A stretch of DNA of 64,000 bases from assembly GCF_000204055.1 (NCBI RefSeq), contig NW_006768779.1:827578-891577 (forward strand), read 5' to 3'. Each line of letters opens with the position of its first letter. Position 1 is the first letter of the stretch. Below the pieces are notes generated by a model. It was not told where the DNA came from and did no database searches. It was given only the letters and a program-made list of their open reading frames with translations. The DNA comes from Melampsora larici-populina 98AG31. Taxonomy: Eukaryota > Basidiomycota > Pucciniomycetes > Pucciniales > Melampsoraceae. Shown here piece after piece: positions 11,331-22,953 of the stretch. The translations under genes were made by a program, and so were the position numbers.

Positions 11331-12412
11331 GGGCTTGGAGAAGGACCAGTTTCTCCATGAAGTATAAATGTAAATTCGGTACTTTTTGATGACCTGTCCA
11401 ACAAGCCTCTTGTGTGTTCGCAAGATGCCAATGTTATGATTTGCATAGTATTTGAGGTGTACACTTTGGAATTATGCAAGAGAGTCTAAGCCAATGACAA
11501 GCATCAACAGACCATTGAAATAAATATATATAGGATCATATACATGCCTTTGTTGAAATTGTAAAACCCTGAATAATTCAAGACAAACAATTTTGTTGGG
11601 AAGGAATTTATAAAGAAATCAAATCCTACATTTGTTTGTTTTTGTTGTGACAGTAGGGATTGGGCAAGGTGAAGTTTTGTAAAACCAGATTTAGCTGAAA
11701 CTTCAACAAAGGGCCTGTCAGATCCACCACAAATCCAGACTAGTTATATCTGTATATCTATAAACAGAGAAGGTTTCCAAATGGAGTTGACCTGAAAATA
11801 TGTCAGAATAGATCAAAGAATATCACATGTATTTAGGAAGGGTTAGTGGAACACACAACCACAAATTTTAGATCAAATCAAAAGCAAAAAAATAATGTGG
11901 AGTCACAGGACTTGTGGATGGTTGTATGCTCCAATTGTATTGAAAATCCTCTCTTTTGATGGATAATTGGTTGTCAAGGGCTCTTTGTAGGTACCTTCAA
12001 TAAAAAAATTGAAGTTAAACAGTTTCATGTTTTCAGCTTACTATCAAGGACATTGCTATTGCTTGGGATGAGCTCACCTTAATATACAAATACAATTGTG
12101 AGCCTGTCTTCCCCTTCAGTGACAATAAGGCGGAGCTCCAAGAGGACCCTGGAGAGCGCAAGTACACCCTCCTAATTGGTACCTGAATTTTGTTTTTGTT
12201 GGGTTTTGGGCTTTTCTCACACAACCATGACCATTTTTCGAGTTTTGGAAACTGCAACAGGTTAACAAGGCCACAGCTCTCTAGTACACATACTTTTTTT
12301 TAAAGTGCATAGTTGCATATATGCATATTACACTAACTAAACAATTTAACAGTAGGGATACTAGTACACCAGAAATGGGCGGTCATCTAGTCAGTACAAG
12401 ATATAGAGTCGT
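11331..12412. other. Intergenic stretch
   Basis: The first 230 bases are 3' flank shared with the other peptide unit. The rest is AT-rich with only short frames; nothing recognised up to the target-site duplication of the giant element. Confidence 0.5.
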
Positions 12413-12439
12413 CTTTAGATCAGGGATGCAGCAGTGAGT

Positions 12440-12920
12440 CTACACCACAGAGGTGTCCAGCCGTCTACAGACGGGCCAGCCAGGCCGGCGGCAGACGGCC
12501 AACCATTGCAGAGGGGCAGGCCGTCTCCCGTTGGGCCTCACGGCTGACGACTGTCAGCCGCCTGCTGAGCCCGCCTGCAGCCGACGATGTTCGCGCCCGC
12601 TGGCGTCTGCAAACAGGCTTAAGACCGTCAGTTAGCTTATGACCGCCTGGAGCCAAACTCGTTGGCTCATGACGGCCTGCAGGCAAGCTCGGCAGGCGCG
12701 TGCATGCGGCCATGAGCCAGCAGCAGGTCGGCTGTAATACGACCGCAGACGGCCAGCTGGGTCATGGCCCGAGGCAGATTGCATTCGGGGCACTGGCACG
12801 CAGCCCCGTTCCGACCCAGGTTGCGGACATCCGATGCGGGGCGCCAGGTATCAGGTGGCTGGGCGCAGCTTTCCGCACCAGCCACCTGCTCACTTCGGCT
12901 CAGCTAACCTTGCAGGGACA
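12440..12920. repeat. GC-rich palindrome-rich island at left end of the giant element
   Basis: Abrupt GC-rich block full of short inverted repeats such as CCGTCTACAGACGG and words like GCCTGCAGGC. It resembles the block at 22090-22470 in base composition and word use. Open frames through it are a side effect of the low stop-codon frequency. It probably serves as subterminal repeat DNA, by analogy with transposase-binding regions; that is inference. Confidence 0.6.
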
Positions 12921-13313
12921 TTTATCCTGAATGAATCACGCTTGGAAATTCACACAGCACCGCGACAACTCTCAGATGAAATAAGACGCAAAGTAATAGG
13001 AACTACGAATTCGCATTGATTAAATATGTAAATAAGAAATCATATGTCTAATACAATCTTTAGATTAGCGCTTTTAAATTCCTGGTTGAAGGAAGTTTGT
13101 TCCACCAGGGATTCCATTGCCCATGTGTCCAGCCATTCGCGCCAGGATGGCCTCCTCGGAAGGCATGTCCAACGTAAATTTCGGTTCGCGAGCTTTCAAA
13201 TCTTTGAACCAAATATTTCCGTCAAAATATTTGACATCCTCGTCGAATATAATTTGGTAAAAGCTGTGGTTGAATGGGTGTAAGCTTTTCATTATGCTTG
13301 ACAATCCACAAGC

Positions 13314-14874
13314 TTATGTATTCACTGACGCAGTAGTATAGTCACTGTTCCGCTTCAGTCGCAACTGGGATAGTTTCTTATCCACTACAGCCCAGATGGA
13401 TTCACAACCTCGGCCTCCCTTGAGCACCAGGCGCGCGGCTTCTCGACGCTGAGCCAGAAAACCAAGCATCAGCCATATTAGCATAAATAAAATATGGAAT
13501 CACAGTGCTCACCAGGTAGGCAATTCGACCTCGAGTTGGTAAATCGGTGGCCGCCCACACGGCTTCGATTTCTGCCTTCTCACCTGCTATACCACACCTA
13601 ACGGCCACCTGAAATTGAACATGTGACCATGTATCAAGTTCTGTACTTTATTCGGGCATAAGCGAAATACATGTACATACTCGTTGAACCATGTCTTTGA
13701 TGGTGGGGACTGCAGTATCAACAACCTCTTTCGTTTTAGGATCGTGGATGCCTACCAAGAGCTGCGGTGTCCGTTAGCACTTTGTTGGTACATAATATCA
13801 AAGGTTGGAACATACCACGTTATGTAGCTTTTCTCTGGCTTGTTTCCCCGCGCCTTTCAGCGCTCCGGTGTACGCTTGGGTGTCGCTGGCGTCTTCCACG
13901 CCAAGGACCTGGACGGGAAGGTGCTCCTCTGCAAAGGCAGTGCCTTCTTTCACAACCTTTTTCTATCGTGAGGGGGATAGCGAGGATGTCGGCATCAGTT
14001 CAGCAAACAATCACATGACCGTCGTGTGACTTACCTTGATTGTATTAAACAATGAATTGGGCAGATACCCTTCTGCCCGAGTTTCGATAGCTGTATAGGC
14101 TTTGAGTAGAGGGGAAAACAGCAGCTTGAGTGCCAAGGGATTAATGACGCCCTGAAAGTAAAAAAAAAGGGAAAGGTCAGCTACGTGTGGGAACATTGCG
14201 GTTGAGTACAAATGCGATGAGTGTGTATACCGTGAGTTTCGCGCTTGCTACCCACTTTCCCCCACCGGAAGAGTCGCCCAGTGGGCCATGTTCCACCACT
14301 CCAGTGGCACCTGGACCTGGTGCGGGAAGTGGAGCTCGCGTGAGGGCAATGACTGCCTCTGTGATGGTGGCCAATTGGCCGTTTAACGTGTCAATCTTGC
14401 TGTTGACACGTCCAAGCTCCATCAGGAGCTTCGAATTGGCCGTGGCTTGAGCTAAGTGGCGGTGGTCATAGCCATTGACCTTGACAATGGATATCCCGTC
14501 GGATGTAAAGGCATATAAAATAGATTAACGTCAGTATCAATCTATTTTGGCGACACTCTGATTCCGACAGTGAGGGGAGGTGAATTTACCTCCGCTTGGT
14601 ACAACGCAAACGCCTGAAAAGGCTCTTCCAAACCAAATCGCGTTGACATCGCCATGAATGTCTCCATGGGTTGCGCTGATAATGGCGCAGAAAAACCAGG
14701 TGGCCCGTCGGCGATGTCGTCTTCAAACATCGTCCTATTGGGCAAGTCCGTGTTTTGTGATTCGTGCATCGTTTGCGTGTTGGGCATTCCACGGGATGGC
14801 CACTGAGGCTCGGTGCGCCCGCCACTCCTTCGTTGAGATGGAGACACGGATCTGTTGTCTCGATCTCGAGACAA
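13314..14874 (-). CDS. Unknown cargo protein, 7 exons, 369 residues
   Basis: Exons 14590-14874, 14231-14479, 14035-14151, 13816-13962, 13681-13761, 13513-13608, 13314-13448; every intron is GT-AG and phase 0, and all junctions keep one frame, so the gene appears intact. The N-terminal third is polar with Ser/Arg and Pro (PPGFSAPLSA). Residues near 95-135 (GYDHRHLAQATANSKLLMELGRVNSKIDTLN) look helical or coiled-coil, followed by a Pro/Gly-rich linker; the C-terminal half is mixed charged and hydrophobic (KVVKEGTAFAEEHLPVQ, RCGIAGEKAEIEAVW). After the TAA at 13314 the same frame stays open to 13074 with protein-like sequence, so the true C-terminus may be longer through another intron or a mutated stop. 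No known domain recognised. Divergent from the gene at 15786. Confidence 0.72.
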
Positions 14875-15785
14875 CAGATGATGGTTTGCGTTCTGCCCGC
14901 GATGGCTGTCCTGGTTGGGAGTGGCGTGGAAACTGGCGCTACGAGCGAGGTTGCCGGCGTCGTTTCGACCTCTAGGTGAGTCTAAGGAACCTGGGGAGAA
15001 ATGGTTTGGTCAGCGTTGGTCGATTATACAGGGGATAACTACAATTACCGTTGGAGTTATTCCTGACGGAACCGTGTTTATTGAATCCGTTGAGCGGGCT
15101 GCCTGGGAATTGTGAAGTCAGACCTTCGGAATTTTCCTGACTTGCACGCCCGATGAAAGAGTGGTCTACAAATAGGCCTATCAGCTGCCTGGGCCTAATG
15201 GGATTGGCCATGGATGAGCACCAATGTCAAATCACTGACTGAGACCGTTCAGCGAGGGTCCTTGTGAAGGAGCCTTCAGTGCATCACTCAGGTCAAGATT
15301 ACCGCGGCCATTGAATGGGCCGCCTAAAAAATGGCCACACAGTGATCAGTTGCGTGTTCAATTCAGCCAATGAGTTTTAGGGAGATCGCCTGACTGATGC
15401 CGTTGAAAGATCCCATCTGAGATGGCGAATTCAGCCCATCGGGGAGGTCAAGGGACTCTTGCCGATGAAATTGGCCGCCTGGAAATAGGCGTGTCAGCTG
15501 CTGCATCATATAAAAGGTTGAATGACTGACTGTAGTACGAAGGTTCTGCACTCATGTCGAAAGAGCAGCCAGTTGGGATTTGGCCGGCGATGATTTTTGG
15601 ATGTGCAATGATGCTTGCAAGCGCAAAAAACAAAGGTTGAGCTTGCCGGGGGCGCAAAAAAATGGTTTGCATTTTGCGCCACAGTTTGAAAATTTTCACC
15701 CACGCTGCGACCTTGCGCTGTGCGTGAAATTCGATTTCACCTGCTTAATCGAAATTCCCCCTTGTTTCTCTTCTCCCTCGCATCA
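14875..15785. other. Divergent intergenic region between cargo genes
   Basis: Shared upstream region of the minus-strand gene at 14874 and the plus-strand gene at 15786. It holds TATAAAAGG at 15509 and an inverted repeat GGCGCAAAA/TTTTGCGCC at about 15650-15681. No coding signal seen. Confidence 0.5.
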
Positions 15786-16471
15786 ATGTCACAATCCAAC
15801 TCTCACACCGAACCAGCTGGGAAGCGCAAGCGCGAATTTGCCCTTGGGTTTGCTATGGCCTCGTGAGTATAGGTTTTGTTGAATCACAACGTACCAACCG
15901 TTATGCTGATCTTGTTCATTGTTTTTGTTTGGGGGTCAGTGATGCAGAGTCATCGGATTATGTCTCTCCGATATGCCTGGAACCTCCGGCGTCCATGGAG
16001 ACTTCGCAATTGGACGAACTAGCGCCTACGCAAGAGGACGACGAAAATCCACCTGCCGAACCTGGGATGGGTGACGCAGAGGTCACCATTACCCGCAATG
16101 CCATTGAGGCAATACGTAAGCCGCACTTATTTGATCAGATTTCAACGGCCTACACCCAGTGCCTGACTTCATATGTCTATGTAGAATTACCCATAGATGG
16201 TGGCTATGTGATGTTCGCTAGTCTGCGCCGTATCATGGCCAAAACTACCTTGGAAGATTATCTTTGTTTCGCATGTTTGGACGAAGACGAGATCGACAAT
16301 GTACTTCCAATACTTCAGGGAAACGGGGTTAATCATTTCGATTTATTCTTATTTGTGGATTATGTGAATAAGGATCAGCTGCGTAAATGGGGGATATCTG
16401 TGGGGACATGCGCTCGAATAATGGTTCACGCGGTCATGTTCTATCAATTCCACGTTCAGAAGGGGGCATGA
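15786..16471 (+). CDS. Cargo protein with nuclear-type signal and SAM-like C-terminus (202 residues)
   Basis: Two exons, 15786-15862 and 15940-16471, with a 77-bp GT-AG intron. The N-terminus has the basic stretch GKRKRE, fitting nuclear entry; residues about 30-75 are acidic with many Pro, Glu and Asp. The C-terminal 70 residues have the pattern of a sterile alpha motif: a hydrophobic core followed by NGVNHFDLFLFV, DQLRKWGI, then a final helix (ARIMVHAVMFY). SAM domains mediate protein or nucleic-acid contacts. The assignment rests on pattern alone and could be wrong. The reading frame is undamaged while both transposase genes in the same element are broken, which is notable. It faces the 369-residue gene across a 911-bp divergent region. 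Confidence 0.68.
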
Positions 16472-16871
16472 AGGTGTTCATACCCCCATTCCTTTGTTGT
16501 TGTTTTGATATGTAACACGTCGATTCGTATACTGGATATCGCGTTTAATGCTTCAGATCTACAATTACTTTATATAGTTTCAAACACTGCACATATGGCA
16601 ATATCGTGTCATATGTGCAACAAGTGTAATGAGAGAGACTCCATTCATTCCGATTGCCTCGCTGCCAACCATATCGGACAGGATTGTTTGCCAAAACAAT
16701 CCTTTCCATATCAATTTGTTCCGATATGGAAACAATTGTGGCCACCTTATCGGAAAGATATGATGGCCATTACGCGTCCTTACATAAAGGCCTTTGAACG
16801 TCAATTGCCTCATATCTTGGCCCTTTCCTTACATTCCCTTCCATCCCATTTGTTATCGTTGTCCTAGCCCA

Positions 16872-17392
16872 ATGAAGATGGTACGCGCCCTAATTGAACC
16901 ACCGCAATTGTCATCATCCATGGTGGCGACGTTAGAGTTACTCTATGATCAAGGACATCATCTTGAAGAATATGATCACATGCTCGTTTATATGGATCAC
17001 GAGAACATGGAACAACACGCCAACACCATGCCTCGCTTAAAACATAATGGTTCCAATTACGCGAGCTGGCTCTACTGGGTTAATGAAGAATATCGGCGAT
17101 TCACTCGTAATCCTGTGTACTTGTATGAATCCAAATTGCACATCTCGTCACTGCATGAAGCGCTTGCGGACGAGGTCCTTTTGGCCATCATATGTGCCAC
17201 GGTTCATCCCAATGTCCTTCCGTTGGTTCAGATGGCCTCATGCGCTCACGGCGCTGTCATGTGGGTCAACTGGTATCACGCCTTGGACGGTGAGTATCTA
17301 CTGTATCAATCTCAAACCTTGTGAGTAGGAAACGTACTGATCCCTACTCACCATCAGTACCCAAGGTTCGAGACGGTTTCCACCTCCCGTGA
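16872..17392 (+). CDS. Cargo protein with gag-like motif (150 residues)
   Basis: Exons 16872-17289 and 17358-17392 (GT-AG, 68 bp intron); if the intron is not removed the frame ends at 17324. The block LKHNGSNYASWLYWVNEE resembles the start of copia-type Gag/UBN2 domains (consensus L-NG-NY--W), followed by a helical region and a Trp-rich end. The rest of a retrotransposon (protease, integrase, reverse transcriptase) is not present nearby, so this is either a domesticated or captured Gag fragment or an unrelated family. It stands about 400 bp downstream of the SAM-like gene on the same strand. Confidence 0.5.
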
Positions 17393-17847
17393 ACCATGTC
17401 AGGACATGACGTTCAGGTACGGCGAGTCCTGTGGGTATATCTCAATCTTACGTCTTACTTGGCTGGGGTTTATTGACCTTGTTTACTCTCTTCTCGCATT
17501 AGCCAATCAATCGGTCGAGACATAAGGCCCGAAGGGGTCTGGCGAGTGTTTAAGGCGCAGCCTGGTGTAGAATGTATGCAGAAAGATTTGGGTATAAGTT
17601 TGGTTTTAGCAGTAGGATTATCACTTTGTCAATTTTTTTTGCGGAAATTACAAATTGGGTAATTTTTAGTGCGCATGTGGTGATATATTAGTTTTTGACC
17701 AAGTTGGTGATTTTGATGGCTCAAGTACATTATATTTTTATCTTTGCAAAAAACATGTGGTGGTGTCTTTCAACATCAACAGCTGAATAACATTATGAAT
17801 ATGTACCATTATTAATGGTCCGCATTGATAATATTATTACCTTGGTA
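17393..17847. other. Non-coding stretch inside the giant element
   Basis: AT-rich DNA separating the gag-like gene from the tail-to-tail transposase-like gene. It ends in a short tandem repeat (17814-17880). Confidence 0.45.
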
Positions 17848-17880
17848 TCAATGGTCCGCAGTAATAATATTATTACCTTT
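17814..17880. repeat. Two tandem copies of a 30-bp unit
   Basis: AATGGTCCGCA followed by AATATTATTACCTT occurs twice with a 6-bp spacer, at the 3' end of the transposase-like gene. Confidence 0.8.
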
Positions 17881-20800
17881 GGTTGCTGGACGTGGTTCAG
17901 CTTTCCATGTGGTGAGTCCTTGTTTGATGGCCTTCTCCCAAAGTTGAGGGGACATAGCGGAGAGCTGAAGATCTGAAATTTGACGATGTACATTTCCATT
18001 GTAATGGGCGCCGGCATTGAGGATGAAGGAATTTGATTCCACATGGTCAACCCCCCACAGACCAATGGTGGTAAGCCTTCTCTCGATCCTTTTAAGGTGG
18101 TTTTTGGCCAAGTTACAAAGTGAATCATGGCAGTTATGTTGCATATTCAGCAAGCACACAATATCCTGGTTGCCAAATGTCAATACAATATGTATGCCTA
18201 CTTGAAATATAACTCTCTCAAACTTACTTTGACATTGATGAGTGTAATTTCCTCAGTTACTTTGACTTCCCGCATGCCATAGAAGTGATTGATTGGCCCC
18301 TTTTCACAGATTTTGAGGACAAGATGAGTGCGAGTATCAGAGACACCCTCGAGCTTCCAAATTGATTGGACACGTCCCACTTGCAGCGGGGAGTTAACCT
18401 GTAAGACACCACATTTAAATCAATACCTGCGACTGGATTATATCAATTGGATCAAATGTTACCAAGACAAAGTCGTTTATTTCCACCTGGTGATGCCCAA
18501 TTAGCTTCACACTTTCGTACTGTCGTAACTTTTGACGGTCCACAATCATTGGTATGCAAGGAGGTGCAACCAATTGGAACTTGCACAATGCTGTGAAACA
18601 CAAGGCAGTTAGTAGGATTAAGGGACACAAACGAATGTGAACTGCTTGCTCACGGCCAATGGAGTAGTTTGAAATGTTGCCCAAAGACGTGTCCAGTCCC
18701 ATTGCTTGAAACAACTCAGGCACTTGCAGTAATAATGATTTCAATTGTGGGCCACTAGATACCCGAGCTTGCAGATCCTTGTCAAAAAAGGAAGAACCGG
18801 AGACGAACATCCTCATCAACACTTGAGTGTTTGATGTGTTTGCTATGTCTTGCCCCGGGCTTTGATGGTTTGAATGGATGGATTTGTGTCGAGTGATCCC
18901 ATTGAAAGATTCCAGTTTTTCAGTTGCAAATAAACAGGCCGGTCCAAACCTACGAATCGAGTCTTGTAGGTGAACAAGCATGTGAAACTTGGGCTTGTTG
19001 ACCCAGCGAGCATTGAGGGCCACCAAATTTTTGAGAAATCTGGATATGGCGATGTCCAGTTCGGCTAGATAGGATTCCATGTTTGGTATTTCTGTCTGAA
19101 ATATATAAGATCCTAGAAGACAAAGAGATGTCCACATTTTGCGTTTTTCCTCGGAAAGGTGTTCGAAAAGCACAAATGGGACGGTCTGTAAAACCGTTCG
19201 GAACTCCTTACCGACCAGGCTCTGATAGTAAGTAATCATCGTGTTTGGTTGAATGGGTGCCATCTTTAATCCGCTGGTATTGAAGGATCTCCATCGACCT
19301 GAAAGATTGTTGTAGGTTTTGGAGCCGGCCTTGATATTCCCCAGCTCCTTCATCGTGTCGCGGAAAAGATACTTTGTGGTACCCAAAAGTGCCACATGGA
19401 GAACCTCAACTGGAGTGTCTTTGTGACCATCAAAGCCTACCAACATAAGAAAAGACCTCAGCTTATATCAACTGCAGATGTATTATGTTAAGACATCATC
19501 ACCTTTGAGTCTCAACATAGGATTGAAGATATGTTCACCATGTTCTTCCTCGATGTCTTGACAGAGTTTCTCGACGTCAGATGTAGGAAGACACTCGTGT
19601 GCTACTTGAACCTTTTTCTGGAAAACTTCGTTCATAGGATCGCGAACTCCAAAGTCACGGCTCATCTTCTCTACTCGAGTCTTGGTGTTGCGCTTTTGAG
19701 ANNNNNNNNNNNNNNNNNNNNNNNNNNNNNNNNNNNNNNNNNNNNNNNNNNNNNNNNNNNNNNNNNNNNNNNNNNNNNNNNNNNNNNNNNNNNNNNNNNN
19801 NAAATTTCCTTAGTCCCCGTCTAGTCTGGTCCCAATCGCGGCCAGGCAGTAGGGACTATAGTGTGTAATCAGCATGAGATTGTGGCCCAACATAGGAATG
19901 GAGTCATACCTTCTCTCCATCTTCATCTAGGCCAAGGAAGTCTCTGACAAAATTGTCAGATTGTTTGTCGGCCTGCTTAGCCACGTGTAGATCACACATA
20001 CGACATGGAGTCAGGGTGTTCGCAGGGTTGAGAGTATTTGAAATTTCTGCATGCATAGGGGAGTCACCAAGGTGGAAAAGTGATACAGCCATTACCAACA
20101 CATCTGCACCAAGATGTTGGTCATATGCAAAGAATCCATTGGTTCCGTAATCACTACATAAAGGAAGGCCATGTTAATACCCAGGTAGACCTGTTTGGAA
20201 CCCATAGCACCTTACTTTAGATCATCAACAACCTGATCAAATAGCTCCAAAGCTGTGGCACAATTGGATGTGGCCAGGAAGTGGATGTTGAATTCCTGAT
20301 TTGATAGACTGGACGGTAACCCAGCCAGAGTGAAGTAGATAGACATGTGTTTGTTCCACTTTTTCGACACATTTCCAGAGGTGTCGTCCGAATAAAGAGC
20401 CAGAGGTACATGTCGGATCACTTTCCCTTGTGCCTTGGCTCGCCATGGGTTTTCGATAGTATTTGATGGTACAGTTTCTTCTGCCAAATCTGCCAGTAGA
20501 TCACCAGGCCCAGGAGGTTTTCAGTACAATGAAATCACCCTAAGAATTTTAAGACAGATTAGACCCTACTTACAATACATATGATTGCCTGAGATGCTTT
20601 TCAAAAGCAGGCCATTCTCCATTTCAATGTGTGCAAAGGTTCGCCAGAAGTCTTTGCAAGGAATGGTGAAGAGCGAGTCAGAGTCAAAAGAACAATCATG
20701 AGGAATAATCACTTTGAGTTTCCCTGGATGATAAGGATCCGGTTTGACAACTGCAGGTAGACACTTTGCCATCAGACAATGGTCTTGTTGGAAGAAAAAA

Positions 20801-21850
20801 ACAGGCACTACGAGCTGCTGGGTTTTCAGTTGGACTGGCTCATAGATGTAGAAGTGGAAATTGTTGACCGATATCATTTGCACACGTAGATTGGGTGGGT
20901 AATCTTCACGCCACTTTGCGCACTGAGATAGACGGTTGATTGGGCCATCCAAGGTGAGCTCGGGTACATATACCAAACATGGGCTGACTAAGGGGTTGGC
21001 CAACTCCTGTGAACACAAATTGTTTACATCATTACGGCGTAGACAGCTTGATTAATGAAAGCAGGCTCACATTACTTATGATGGATTTCATATCCAAACC
21101 AAACAGAGGATTACCCCATGGACTCGTCCGTTCACGTATGTCAAGACCAAGCTTTTTCTTCAATCTTTTTACAAGTGCCCTCAAAGTACCCCAATCTGGC
21201 AGGGTGACTCCCAGAATACGTAGGAGGGACCTTATTCGCTGATATTGGACACGCGAGAGGAGATTCCTATTTGATCCAATCATGAGCAAAGCTACCACAT
21301 GCTGTGACCATAGAAAAGAATCAATCAATGTCTAGTCATGCAATATAGAGCAGCCAGTTACCTCTTTCTTTTTGAAGGGGTACCAATCAGCTGCCTCTTC
21401 AGCTCTAATTCCTGAAAGCTCAAGGTCCAGCAGATCCTCATAGGCGGCTTCATCTTCATGATCATCAGTTCCGGTTTCCAGTGCTTCAAAGGCATCACGA
21501 AGCTTATTGAAATCCATGTGCAAGCCAGAGTCATCGGAATCATATTCAATGTCTTTGGTTTGGCCAAAGGACTGGAGGAGCAAAAGTGGAGAAGGTGGGT
21601 TGGATGACGGTTCGGGCAAGTCCGCATGATTTCCATTGTCTTAGAAATAGCGGTTCAGGTCCATTGCATAAGGTGTTGGTGGTGTAGGTGGTATGTCTAT
21701 AGGGGGCAGAAACTGCTGACGGAGAGCTCTGTCTTCTGCTTGTCTGAGCAGGAATTGCTCCGCTGCTTGTGAGTGCGCCTGAGTCCCAACATGAGCAGAA
21801 TATGTTTTCATAGTCCGGCTTAGTGGGCACACTTCACATTGATATCTCAA
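17848..21850 (-). pseudogene. Large basidiomycete DNA-transposase-like gene (zinc-finger/'DTPVEVLH' family), damaged
   Basis: Reads through about eight exon segments from 21850 to 17848. In order: an N-terminal C2H2-like finger (YQCEVC...HVGTQAH), an acidic part, WYPFKKKE, ELANPLV, FYIYEPVQL, VPLALYSDDTSGNVSK.WNKH, FNIHFLATSN, then after the gap at 19702-19801 FDGHKDTPVEVLHV, NARWVNKPKFH, LESFNGITRHKS, and a C-terminal NMQHNCHDSLC. This order is typical of a large transposase family common in basidiomycetes (Plavaka/CMC-like); the exact superfamily is inferred from memory. Clear exon pieces are 21362-21850, 21071-21301 and 20574-21006. An in-frame TAA at 21641-21643 interrupts the N-terminal exon, and the join at about 20520 meets another stop, so it is probably inactive. 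It may be a nested insertion in the hAT element or part of it; no separate termini were found. Confidence 0.8.
19702..19801. other. Assembly gap (100 N)
   Basis: A run of exactly 100 N inside the transposase-like gene, the usual symbol for a gap of unknown size. Part of the catalytic region is missing here. Confidence 1.
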
Positions 21851-22089
21851 TGGACTCTTGGATTTCTCAACAATGACTAAGAGCGTGTTAGGAATGAAGA
21901 GGCAAGTGCCAATTATAAATATACAGCCTTCTTTGATATGTGCAAGGAAAATGACTTACACTGTGGCAGATTACTCTTACTCATGATTGGAACAGTTTGA
22001 GTGCGTTGGAAAGATGATGGCTGTGAAGTTGAAGAGGAGGTAGCGACAATGTGAGTTTGAAGTGGAATTCCAAACAAAAACGCTGAAGT

Positions 22090-22470
22090 GCGTCTGTTGG
22101 GGATTTGTTGCACACCTGCAGTCGGAATGCCGGTCGGACTACGCCGGAAACAGGATCCAGGGCTGCAGGCCGTCGATGTCCGGCCTGCAGGCCTGGATCC
22201 TGTTTTGAAATCCACCTGGCCATCTCGCGCTTGCGCGACAGAAGTATGCCCAAAGACAGGCCGCCTGTGGATAGGGCGCAGTCGGTCTTCAGACCTTTTT
22301 TCAAACTGGCCAGCTCGCGTCTGCGCGCTTGGAGCCGCCTATCTACAGGCGGCCTGTAGGATGGCCGCTGTCGCTCTGCAGACCCTTTATAGATCTGCCC
22401 AATCTCACATTTGCCCGCGGAAGTCTGGCCGACTGCAGGCCGCCTAACCCTAACGCACCGTCGGTCTACC
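22090..22470. repeat. GC-rich island with CCTGCAGG/GGCGGCC palindromes
   Basis: Contains a long imperfect hairpin around GGATCCAGGGCTGCAGGCC / GGCCTGCAGGCCTGGATCC (about 22150-22203) and GCCGCCTATCTACAGGCGGC. Similar in style to 12440-12920, which suggests both are parts of one element architecture or ends of a nested element. Confidence 0.6.
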
Positions 22471-22509
22471 GGCCATTTTTCGCGCAGGCCGATCTCAGAC
22501 AATGTCAGG

Positions 22510-22795
22510 CGAATTTCTGACTCAAAGTCCCCCCGTGGTGTACTCTGACTCACTCCCCGCGGTTCCAAAGTCGGTACTCCATTTGAGTACCGATACATGT
22601 GAGTTGTAGACAGAGTGCCACACTCAATTTGTTTTCGACCAAGAGTCTGGCGTTGAGTTCCATACTCAGCAAGGCCCCGTATGCAAGTACTCGGCATGGT
22701 AGAGGACTCACTGTACAGTGTACTCATAATGAGTACACTCATTCTTCATGAGACCGAGTGTACTCATGAGTATTGAGTACACTCGGGCCGCAAGG
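22510..22795. repeat. Cluster of GTACTC/GAGTAC hairpins
   Basis: Several short hairpins sharing the word GAGTAC: GGTACTC..GAGTACC near 22570, GTGTACTCAT-A-ATGAGTACAC near 22720, and CGAGTGTACTCA..TGAGTACACTCG at 22756-22786. The same kind of word is found in the hairpins at 26327-26573. Confidence 0.75.
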
Positions 22796-22953
22796 TGTAG
22801 TAACTTGTGGTCAGAGAGGCTTTCGCAGGGGACAAATGAGCATGTATTTCGTGTGTTCAGTAGTATAAGAGTGGGGATATATATTTAGATCACAAGACAG
22901 CTTTCATAGCAAACAAGATAAAATGGAATAGGGGGTTGGAACATGTGTGTCGG

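Larger units (their letters stand above)
9220..11560 (+). repeat. Tandem duplication of a gene-sized block (units about 9220-10260 and 10677-11560)
   Basis: The two units share upstream blocks, four-exon gene structure, intron sequence and about 200 bases of 3' flank (for example CTAAGCCAA followed by ATATATA near 10195-10225 and 11490-11530). Similarity is clear but diverged, so the duplication is not recent. The segment between them (about 10270-10670) is not shared. Confidence 0.85.
21851..22953. other. Region between the two transposase genes
   Basis: Non-coding. Holds the GC-rich island at 22090-22470 and the hairpin block at 22510-22795, listed separately; the long open frames here come from the GC-rich composition. 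Confidence 0.55.

Noticed and set aside
12453..13019. Several frames of 60-82 codons in the GC-rich island
   Set aside because: Present on both strands and explained by few stop codons in GC-rich palindromic DNA.
21913..22742. 253-codon minus-strand frame between the transposase genes
   Set aside because: Runs through the palindromic GC-rich block and hairpins; composition is repeat-like and no domain is visible.
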